From: a virus
Direction: 5' to 3' (one strand)
DNA: 64,000 nucleotides
IMG/VR virus record: IMGVR_UViG_3300023063_000003
Coordinates: 1 to 64,000 of that record
Numbering within the stretch: position 1 is the first letter of the stretch; each line of letters begins with the position of its first letter. The notes under the pieces are model-generated. The model saw nothing but the letters and a program-made list of their open reading frames with translations, did no database searches and was not told the DNA's origin. This document shows, one piece after another, positions 49,830-56,569 of the stretch. Both the position numbers and the translations under genes were made by a program.

Positions 49830-49855
49830 TGTACCTCACCCAACCGGAGCACAGC

Positions 49856-50218
49856 ATGAACTTCATCCTGAATCGCGACAAGACTATCGTTTCCCTGCAT
49901 GGCCATGCCATCGCTTTCAAGAAAGGCATCCCAACGCACGTGCCGCCCGCGATGTACGCCGAGGTGCAGCAGATCGGTGCCATCCCTGAAGACGAGCTTG
50001 AAGAAACAGTCACCGTCGCCCCGAAAGAACCGGACGACCCGATTAAACGCAAAGCCCTCATTTACGAAGCCTTCGCTGCCCTGGTGCTCGGCGCCAAGCG
50101 CGAAAGCTTCACCGGTACCGGCGCGCCGCATGCCAAAGCCCTGGCCGCGCAGCTGGGCTTCATCGTCGACAGCAAAGAGCGCGACAAGCTGTGGGCCGAC
50201 TTCAACGCAGAGGGATAA
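49856..50218 (+). CDS. Head-associated protein with duplicated motif, 120 aa
   Basis: Shares HAIAFKKGIPTHVPP and AEVQQIGAIPEDE with the previous gene. The second half is helical (RKALIYEAFAALVLGAKRES, AALGFIVD-like end). It may be a head-tail joining or capsid-stabilising factor. CGGAGCACAGC precedes the ATG. Confidence 0.6.
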   Translation: MNFILNRDKTIVSLHGHAIAFKKGIPTHVPPAMYAEVQQIGAIPEDELEETVTVAPKEPDDPIKRKALIYEAFAALVLGAKRESFTGTGAPHAKALAAQLGFIVDSKERDKLWADFNAEG

Positions 50219-50223
50219 TTCAA

Positions 50224-50925
50224 ATGAACAGCACCGATCTGCTCGCCCAGTTCCGTCTCGATATCGTCGACACCGTGGAGCCACAACTGTGGAGCGACGC
50301 GGAGCTGCTGCATTACATCGACGACGCGCAGAAGATGTTCTGCCGGCTGGTGGGTGGCATCGGTGATGGTTCTTCCGCACTCACGGTGCTGCCGTGGGAC
50401 ACGACCACTGACTGGCTGGCAGTCAGCCCGCTGATCCTGAAATTCCGCGACGCATGGCAGGTCTCCGATGGCCAGCCGATCGACATCATCAATTACGAGG
50501 ACATGGCCGCGCGCGGTGTGCGCTTCGATGGCCGCACCGGCATTCCACGCGTGCTGGTCATCGGCATCGAACCAGGTCGCGCCCGCTTGTACCCGTTCCC
50601 ATCGAACACCGATACGATCCAGCTGATCGTCGACCGCTTGCCCCTGCGCACGATCGACGACGTTGATGAAGTGCTCGAGGTGCAGGACCAGCACTTTACC
50701 GGCCTGCTGCTGTGGGCCAAGTCGATGGCCTATGACAAGCAGGATGCCGACACGTTCGACCGCAACAAGCAGCAAGAATTTGAAGGGAAGTTTCGCGCCT
50801 ACTGCGCAGCCGCCAAGGCTGAGAAGGACCGCGCCAAACACAAGACCCGCGTCGTTGTCTACGGTGGCGGCGCGATCGCCGGCACGGGCCGCGCGCGCGG
50901 CGACTATGGCTACCGTGGATATTGA
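50224..50925 (+). CDS. Head-tail adaptor-like protein, 233 aa
   Basis: Starting at ATG 50224: MNSTDLLAQFRLDIVDTVEP, LWSDAELLHYIDDAQKMFC, then DRLPLRTIDDVDEVLEVQDQ and LLLWAKSMAYDKQDAD. This matches the phage adaptor (gp6-like/DUF6682) layout: a helical bundle that docks under the portal. AGAGGG precedes the start. Confidence 0.7.
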   Translation: MNSTDLLAQFRLDIVDTVEPQLWSDAELLHYIDDAQKMFCRLVGGIGDGSSALTVLPWDTTTDWLAVSPLILKFRDAWQVSDGQPIDIINYEDMAARGVRFDGRTGIPRVLVIGIEPGRARLYPFPSNTDTIQLIVDRLPLRTIDDVDEVLEVQDQHFTGLLLWAKSMAYDKQDADTFDRNKQQEFEGKFRAYCAAAKAEKDRAKHKTRVVVYGGGAIAGTGRARGDYGYRGY

Positions 50926-50927
50926 TC

Positions 50928-51281
50928 ATGACACCTTTCAAAGTGAAGCTGCAGATTTACCAGGGCAGCACTTTTCGCTGGCACGCCAGCGTCGTTTCCG
51001 GCACGACCGCTGCGGCTGTTGACCTGACTGGCTACACTGCCCGCATGCAGGCGCGTGTGGCCATCACCGACGCGATCCCAGTGTTTGAACTGACCACCGA
51101 GAATGGTGGCATCACGCTCGGTGGCACGGCCGGCACGATCGACTTGTACCTCTCAGCCGTGGCGACCGCCGCGATGTCGTGGGACACCGCCGTCTACGAC
51201 CTCGAACTGATCTCACCGACTGGTGATGTGATCCGCTACATCGCAGGCACTGCCACGCTCTCGCCAGAGGTCACGCGATGA
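50928..51281 (+). CDS. Ig-like virion protein, 117 aa
   Basis: Beta-rich: VKLQIYQGSTFRWHASV, LTGYTARMQARV, YDLELISPTGDVIRYIAGT. This pattern is common in phage virion genes downstream of adaptors and resembles an Ig-type fold; role unknown. TTG 50922 is an alternative start. Overlaps the next gene by ATGA. Confidence 0.6.
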   Translation: MTPFKVKLQIYQGSTFRWHASVVSGTTAAAVDLTGYTARMQARVAITDAIPVFELTTENGGITLGGTAGTIDLYLSAVATAAMSWDTAVYDLELISPTGDVIRYIAGTATLSPEVTR

Positions 51282-51832
51282 GTCCATCGGACCCAGGCGT
51301 ATCACTCATCGTCGACGCGTCGGCGCAGAGTCTACTTGCCACTACGGGTCCGACGGTATCGCTCATCGTCAGCGAGGTTGACCCGCAACTCATCGTGCTC
51401 GACAACCAGCCGCAGCTGACAATCACCGGAGAACCCGGTACGGTCCTCACCGTCGCCGACCGCGGCCTCAGTGGGATCGACGGTGGCCTCGTCAACTATA
51501 CCGGCGCCATGGACCTCGGTGGTCAGCGCGTGGTGCGCTCAAACTTCGACGGCACCGTGTCGTACGCTGATTCGGCCACGGCCCATGACGTCACTGCGAT
51601 CGTGGGCTTTACATTGAGCGCGACGCTGGCCGGTCAGGTCGTGGACATTCGTCACGCCGGCACGATCACCGAACCGACCTGGAACTTCGCCGCCGAGCTG
51701 CCGGTGTTCCTCGGCTCGAACGGCGCTGTCACGCAAGTGCCACCCGTCGCCGGCATGCAGGTCATCGTCGGCGTGGCCATCTCGCAGACACAGCTATTCG
51801 TACGCATTCATCATCCGATCGTTCTCGCATAG
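51278..51832 (+). CDS. Head/tail fibre-like protein, 184 aa
   Basis: Val/Ile/Asp-rich repeats at the start (VSLIVDASAQSLL, VSLIVSEVDPQLIVLD) and a C-terminal beta domain (GQRVVRSNFDGTVSYADSA, GQVVDIRHAGTITEPTWN). A virion surface protein by composition and place. Confidence 0.5.
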   Translation: MSPSDPGVSLIVDASAQSLLATTGPTVSLIVSEVDPQLIVLDNQPQLTITGEPGTVLTVADRGLSGIDGGLVNYTGAMDLGGQRVVRSNFDGTVSYADSATAHDVTAIVGFTLSATLAGQVVDIRHAGTITEPTWNFAAELPVFLGSNGAVTQVPPVAGMQVIVGVAISQTQLFVRIHHPIVLA

Positions 51833-51842
51833 GGGCACTACC

Positions 51843-52451
51843 ATGGGTATCTCGTCGACGAAGAAGTTCCTCAAAAATCTGCTCGGTATCGTCACCGAGG
51901 AATATGCGCTGACCACATCGGCCGGCGCGGCCGACGCCAATGCAATTCCCGCGCTCAATGCCGCTGGCGTGCTGGACCAGTCGATCGTCAACGCGAAGGT
52001 GGTGTCTGCCGGCGCGGGCGACTCAGGCAAGCTGCCGGCACTGGACGCCACGGGCCATCTGGACCAGTCCGTCATGCCGGTTGGGATCGGCGCCGACACT
52101 GCCTCGGTGCTGGCCAGCGAAGCCCTGGCCGACGGCGATCTGGTCAATGTGTGGAACAATGCTGGCGTCGCGGCCGCGCGCAAGGCTGATGGCTCAACGA
52201 CTGGCAAGGAGGCCCACGGCTTTGTCCAGGCTGCGGTGGCCTCTGGCGCAGCTGCCGTGGTCTACTTCGAGGGTATCAATGGCCACGTCGTCGGGCTGAC
52301 ACCGGGCCGGCAGTGGCTGTCGGCCACGACGCCGGGTAAATCGGCTGCTGCCTCACCGACCGGCTCCGGCCAGACCTCGCAGATCGTCGGCTTCGCCACC
52401 TCGGCCACGTCCTTCACGATGCAGTCGGAACCAGCGATCTCGCTGGCCTAG
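51843..52451 (+). CDS. Head/tail fibre-like protein with repeats, 202 aa
   Basis: Two tandem repeats, NAIPALNAAGVLDQSIVNAK and GKLPALDATGHLDQSVMP, of the kind found in phage fibres, then a beta domain (AVVYFEGINGHVVGLTPG) often found at fibre ends. Probably virion surface. Starts after GGGGCACTACC, no strong site. Confidence 0.55.
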   Translation: MGISSTKKFLKNLLGIVTEEYALTTSAGAADANAIPALNAAGVLDQSIVNAKVVSAGAGDSGKLPALDATGHLDQSVMPVGIGADTASVLASEALADGDLVNVWNNAGVAAARKADGSTTGKEAHGFVQAAVASGAAAVVYFEGINGHVVGLTPGRQWLSATTPGKSAAASPTGSGQTSQIVGFATSATSFTMQSEPAISLA

Positions 52452-52453
52452 TC

Positions 52454-52846
52454 ATGAGCAACGCCCTGATACAGCGCGCCGGATTTATCGTTGAGGCCCT
52501 TGCCACTGACACAGTGCGTGTGCCGGGGCCATTCATCAACGGCGGCACCGAAGCCAGTGTGTCGAAGGCCGTCACGGCCACGACACTTTTGACCGCAGTA
52601 AATGTTTCCCTACGGTATAATTACTTCACCGGAGCAGCCGGGGCCTCATTAGCCCTCACGTTCCCATCGGCCGCCCTCGCCCTTGACGGCCAGCTCATTA
52701 CGGTTATGTCGGTGGGCGCCCGAGTCCTTACAACGTATGTCAGCGCTGGTGCGACGTTTGTCGGAGGCGCCGCAACACTGCTGGCTCTGACGCCCTACAC
52801 ATTTCAATTTGATCTAGCCACGCTCGCGTGGTACCGATGCGGATAA
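52454..52846 (+). CDS. Virion surface-like protein, 130 aa
   Basis: Beta-rich (VTATTLLTAVNVSLRYNYF, LDGQLITVMSVGARVLT) ending YTFQFDLATLAWYRCG. Small C-terminal fibre-cap-like protein, last before the lysis cassette. Function inferred from position only. Confidence 0.5.
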   Translation: MSNALIQRAGFIVEALATDTVRVPGPFINGGTEASVSKAVTATTLLTAVNVSLRYNYFTGAAGASLALTFPSAALALDGQLITVMSVGARVLTTYVSAGATFVGGAATLLALTPYTFQFDLATLAWYRCG

Positions 52847-52850
52847 AAAC

Positions 52851-53117
52851 ATGAATGAAATCACACCCCAGCAAATACTCAACATCGCCCTGATGGTTAT
52901 CAGCGCGATGGGTGGGTGGATGCTCAAATCGATCACCGACAACATCAAGGCTTTGCAGCGCTCGAGCCTCGAACAGATCGAGCGTACGCAGCGTCTGGAA
53001 ATCATGGTCGCCGGCCAGTATGTGACGCACTCGGCCCTCGAAAATTTTAGCCAAGCCATCTTCAAAAAACTCGACAAGATCGAGGACAAACTGGACAAGA
53101 AAGCAGACAAGTCATGA
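52851..53117 (+). CDS. Membrane protein of the lysis cassette, 88 aa
   Basis: One hydrophobic helix (ILNIALMVISAMGGWML) and a long coiled coil ending FKKLDKIEDKLDKKADKS. Proteins of this form often precede phage holins and may be holin regulators or antiholins. Ends by ATGA overlap with the holin. Confidence 0.55.
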   Translation: MNEITPQQILNIALMVISAMGGWMLKSITDNIKALQRSSLEQIERTQRLEIMVAGQYVTHSALENFSQAIFKKLDKIEDKLDKKADKS

Positions 53118-53413
53118 ACGTCCAGACCATCCCAAAGAAAACCTATGTGAAGTTGTGGAGCGTTCGCCTCGGCGCGCTATCGATGACTTTGTCCGGTCTA
53201 CAGCTGGCCATGCCGATCCTCGACACGACCGTCATCCCGCACAATATGTTCTGCGCCCTGTCCTTCTTCTTCACGTTCCTCGGCTTGGCCTCGCGCGCTG
53301 TGATCCAGACTGAGCTGTCTTCGGACGACGATGACTCGCGCCGTGATGATGGCCACCACGACGACTGCCCAAACGAGATGGAGGTGCCCCGTGGCCCAAA
53401 CGCCCAACCGTAA
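53114..53413 (+). CDS. Holin (DUF7940-like), 99 aa
   Basis: Two membrane helices (WSVRLGALSMTLSGLQLAM and MFCALSFFFTFLGLASRAVI) and a strongly acidic tail (SSDDDDSRRDDGHHDD), fitting the DUF7940 holin family. It would form or trigger lesions that release or activate the endolysin. Its last 23 bases overlap the endolysin start. Confidence 0.7.
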   Translation: MNVQTIPKKTYVKLWSVRLGALSMTLSGLQLAMPILDTTVIPHNMFCALSFFFTFLGLASRAVIQTELSSDDDDSRRDDGHHDDCPNEMEVPRGPNAQP

Positions 53414-53876
53414 AAAGGCCGCGGCCGCAACAGCGATCGCCGTGGCACTGGCCGCGCCGGCCGAAGGGCTGCGCCGCGTTGCCTACTACGATCCACCGGG
53501 CATCCTGACGGTCTGCTACGGCAGCACGACGAACGTCGACAAGCACAAGGTCTACTCGATCCAGGAGTGCAAGGATCGGCTCAACACGGAGATGATGGGA
53601 TACGCCGTCATGGTCGAGAAGTGCCAGCCCGGATTGCCACCGAACGTGTGGGCTGCATTCACGGACGCAGCGTACAACCTCGGCACGAAGATCGTCTGCA
53701 ATCCGTCGCAGTCGACCGCCGCGCGCTTCCTGTACGCCAAGGACTATGTCATGGCCTGCAATGAGCTGCCGCGCTGGAACCGCGCCACGATCCTGGGTGT
53801 CTCCGTCGCGCTCCCGGGCCTGACCAAGCGCCGCGTACTCGAGCAGCAGCTCTGCCTGCAGAAAGACACACCATGA
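53391..53876 (+). CDS. SAR-type endolysin, GH24 lysozyme
   Basis: 161 residues from GTG 53391, six bases after GGAGG. The N-terminus is basic, then Ala-rich (AAAATAIAVALAAPA), a weak signal-anchor-release segment, followed by E25-x8-D34-x5-T40 (EGLRRVAYYDPPGILT), the GH24 triad. It cleaves peptidoglycan glycan strands. A cleaved signal peptide is an alternative to SAR. Confidence 0.85.
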   Translation: MAQTPNRKKAAAATAIAVALAAPAEGLRRVAYYDPPGILTVCYGSTTNVDKHKVYSIQECKDRLNTEMMGYAVMVEKCQPGLPPNVWAAFTDAAYNLGTKIVCNPSQSTAARFLYAKDYVMACNELPRWNRATILGVSVALPGLTKRRVLEQQLCLQKDTP

Positions 53877-54412
53877 TGTTCCTCGCCGCCCTATCCGCAC
53901 AAACCCGCGCGCGCCTGCTCGAAGGTGGTGCCATTGTGTTTGTCCTGCTCCTGCTCGCTTTAGGCTGGCACGAGCTGAAGCTGCATTACATCGACGTGGG
54001 TGTGCAGCAGGAGAAAGCAGTGTGGGTTGAAAACACCGCTACTGCAAAAGCCACCGCCGACGCCGAAGAGGCCACGCGCCAAACACAATTCACACAAACC
54101 CTGGCCGCATCGGCCGCTGCACGCAAGGAAGAGAAAGACGCATATGAAACTAAAATCGCTGATCTTGAAAAGCGTGCTCGCGCTGGTGGTGTCAGCATGC
54201 GCGTCCCAACAACCGCCCGTGTTTGTAATGCCGACGCGGGCGCAGGCGCCGGTATTGTCGCCGGACCTAGCGACGCGCAAGACACCGGACTTATGCCTGC
54301 AACTGTTGGCGATATTCTCCACGTCGCCGGAGGTATCGCAGCAAACATGCGGGACTATAACAACCTCGCCGACGCCTATGACAAGCTCGTCGACTTCTGC
54401 AACGCCAAGTAA
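53873..54412 (+). CDS. Rz: i-spanin (Rz-like)
   Basis: 179 residues: an N-terminal membrane helix (AIVFVLLLLALGWHEL) and a periplasmic coiled coil (AEEATRQTQFTQTLAASAAA), as in inner-membrane spanins. It links to the outer-membrane lipoprotein coded inside it to fuse both membranes at lysis. Overlaps the endolysin by ATGA. Confidence 0.8.
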   Translation: MMFLAALSAQTRARLLEGGAIVFVLLLLALGWHELKLHYIDVGVQQEKAVWVENTATAKATADAEEATRQTQFTQTLAASAAARKEEKDAYETKIADLEKRARAGGVSMRVPTTARVCNADAGAGAGIVAGPSDAQDTGLMPATVGDILHVAGGIAANMRDYNNLADAYDKLVDFCNAK

Positions 54413-54416
54413 ATAG
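54144..54416 (+). CDS. Rz1: o-spanin lipoprotein nested in Rz
   Basis: 90 residues in another frame of Rz. Begins MKLKSLILKSVLALVVSACA with a lipobox before Cys19, then a Pro-rich, disordered tail. GGAAGA lies upstream. The gene runs four bases past the Rz stop. Typical embedded Rz1 layout, with an outer-membrane destination. Confidence 0.75.
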   Translation: MKLKSLILKSVLALVVSACASQQPPVFVMPTRAQAPVLSPDLATRKTPDLCLQLLAIFSTSPEVSQQTCGTITTSPTPMTSSSTSATPSK

Positions 54417-54482
54417 TCACGGTAGTCCCAGCGGGGGTGGGCTGTGAGCGGGTGAACATGCCTACCGCAAAACCCCCGTACC

Positions 54483-54516
54483 GGCCCCGTTGCGAAAGCT
54501 GCGGGGCCATTTTTAT
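54483..54516 (+). terminator. Terminator after the lysis genes
   Basis: GGCCCCG pairs with CGGGGCC around a loop that can add a GC-GAAA-GC hairpin, then ATTTTTAT. Ends or thins the head-lysis transcript before the tail genes. Confidence 0.75.
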
Positions 54517-54533
54517 AACTGACGCGAGAGATT

Positions 54534-55754
54534 ATGCAAACTCAAAAATACGCCGCATTCGGGGGCATTCGCAACACGCTGAGCAATGAGCGGATCGATC
54601 GCGCCGTACGTCAAGTCGGGTCGCGTGATCAGCGCACCGATCTTGTCGAAGCTGACAATGTCGACCTGGACAGTTCGGGCCGCGCCAGCCGGCGCGCTGG
54701 CCAGACGCTCGTGATCCCTACTGCTGCCCACTCGATCTGGGCCTCGAACGATATGTGCCTGTTCGTCCAGGCCGGTGTACTGATGCGCCTGAACGCTGAC
54801 TACACCGCGACGCAACTGGCCTCCGGCATCGGCGACTCGCCCATGTGCTATGAGGACGTAAACGACACTATCTACTGGTCGAACGGCGTGATGAATGGTG
54901 TCGTCACCGTGGAAGGTATCGCGCAGACCTGGGGCATGTATGCGCCCGAGTACCAGCCGCAGGCCGTCGGCATTGCCGGCACGCTCGCAGCCGGCACCTA
55001 CCTGTTCGCGATGACCTACATGCGCAACGACGGACAGGAATCGGGCACTGGGCTGGCTGGCCAGATTCAGCTTGCCGACAATTCCGGGCTGCGCTTTACG
55101 TGGGCGCCGCCAAGCGACCGCAGTATCACCAGCGTGGCCGTCTACCTCAGCGAGCCTAACAGCGAGGTGATGTATCAGGCATTCGTGGCACCGGTCAGTG
55201 CTGGCGCAGCGTCGTTCACCGGTGGTGCACTGTCGCTGCCGTTGAACACACAGTGGCTCGATGCGCCACCGGCCGGCGACGTGCTGACGTGGCATCGCGG
55301 CCGCATCTTCATCGCGAAGGGTGCGTTCTTGTATGCCACCGCCGCGCTCGGCTATGGCTACGTCGACCTGCGCGATTATGTCGCGATCGACAACACGCTG
55401 ATCCGCTTCGCCATCGCGGTGGACCACGGTGTCTATGTCGGCACCGAGCTGGCTGTCTACTTCCTCAAGGGCGATGCGCTCACTGAAATGACACTCGACT
55501 CCGTGACCGAAAGCTACGGCGTCGCCGGCTCGGCGATCCTGGTCGATGGATTTGTCGCCACGGGTGATGAGAAATTGGCCGGCTCAATCTGCGCCATGTT
55601 TGCGTCGGGTAGTGGTGTGCACCTCGGCACCCCTGATGGGACGGTCACGAATTTGACTTACGATCGTTTCCAAATTACAATGCCCCGCAGCGGCGCAGCC
55701 GTCTTGCGGACTTCTCAAACCCTCACCCAGTACCTCTTGACGATGCACGATTGA
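54534..55754 (+). CDS. Tail factor of P22 gp10 type (hub/nozzle)
   Basis: 406 residues. TDLVEADNVDLDSSGRASRR near the start and repeated beta segments (MCLFVQAGVLMRL, DTIYWSNGVMNGVVTV, LTWHRGRIFIAKGAFLY) fit the P22 tail accessory factor gp10 family (Phage_stabilise), a beta-propeller nozzle closing the portal. GAGAG precedes the ATG. Confidence 0.65.
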   Translation: MQTQKYAAFGGIRNTLSNERIDRAVRQVGSRDQRTDLVEADNVDLDSSGRASRRAGQTLVIPTAAHSIWASNDMCLFVQAGVLMRLNADYTATQLASGIGDSPMCYEDVNDTIYWSNGVMNGVVTVEGIAQTWGMYAPEYQPQAVGIAGTLAAGTYLFAMTYMRNDGQESGTGLAGQIQLADNSGLRFTWAPPSDRSITSVAVYLSEPNSEVMYQAFVAPVSAGAASFTGGALSLPLNTQWLDAPPAGDVLTWHRGRIFIAKGAFLYATAALGYGYVDLRDYVAIDNTLIRFAIAVDHGVYVGTELAVYFLKGDALTEMTLDSVTESYGVAGSAILVDGFVATGDEKLAGSICAMFASGSGVHLGTPDGTVTNLTYDRFQITMPRSGAAVLRTSQTLTQYLLTMHD

Positions 55755-55786
55755 CCGTCACCTAAACTTTAAATTGGAGAATCACC

Positions 55787-56557
55787 ATGACGTTGCGCCT
55801 CTCGGCCGGTCTACGAAATTTCATCAACCAGAACGGCAGCATTCGTGATGCTCTTCAAGGTGGTGAAATCCAGATTTACTCCGGCACCCAGCCGGCCACC
55901 GCTGACACTGCCATCTCTGGTACGCTGCTGGCTACCATCACCGACAACTCGGGCGCGCGCACGCAGGAAGTGCAAGCAACCGGTTCGATCACGCTGGCCG
56001 GTTCCGCAGGCTCGATCAACTCCGTGACCATCGGCGCCGTCAATATCATCGATACCGCCGTGCCGTTCAACACGTCGCTGACCCAGACCGCAGCCGATCT
56101 GGCCACGATGATCAACAATAGCGACTCGACCCCCGAGTACAACGCCACTTCGTCCGGTGCGGTGGTCACGATCATCGCCGTACGCGGCGCTGGCGCGCAG
56201 GCCAATACCCTGGCCGTCGCCGCCACGCTGACGACCCTGACCGCGACCTACACCGCCATGACCGGTGGTGTGTCTGCCGTGAATGGTCTGAAGTTCGGCG
56301 TGTCCGCAGCTGGTGTGCTGCCGAAGCGCACCACGCAGGTCTGGTCGGGTACCGCGATCGCGGCAGGTACCGCTGGCTGGTTCCGTTTTGTCGGCGCTGT
56401 ATCGGACCCGGGTACCACCGACTCGGCTGAGGCCACGCTACGTATGGACGGTGCGATTTCGACCTCCGGCGCGCAGCTCAATATGTCGAGCACGACGATC
56501 GCCTCCGGTGCTGTGCAGACCATCGCATCGTTCCCAATCACGCTGCCTACTTCCTAA
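55787..56557 (+). CDS. Virion structural protein, 256 aa
   Basis: Beta-rich Thr/Ala/Gly protein. The opening LRLSAGLRNFINQNGSIRDA and GGEIQIYSGTQPATAD recurs in phage structural proteins of unknown role; the rest is Ig-like strands. TTGGAGAATCACC precedes the ATG. A tail or surface component by place. Confidence 0.6.
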   Translation: MTLRLSAGLRNFINQNGSIRDALQGGEIQIYSGTQPATADTAISGTLLATITDNSGARTQEVQATGSITLAGSAGSINSVTIGAVNIIDTAVPFNTSLTQTAADLATMINNSDSTPEYNATSSGAVVTIIAVRGAGAQANTLAVAATLTTLTATYTAMTGGVSAVNGLKFGVSAAGVLPKRTTQVWSGTAIAAGTAGWFRFVGAVSDPGTTDSAEATLRMDGAISTSGAQLNMSSTTIASGAVQTIASFPITLPTS

Positions 56558-56569
56558 TCGGAGAAACGC

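Noticed and set aside
48668-50380. A 570-codon open frame on the - strand over the head genes
   Set aside because: It runs through capsid-adjacent genes and three terminator hairpins, and has the Arg/His-rich look of antisense reading in GC-rich coding DNA.
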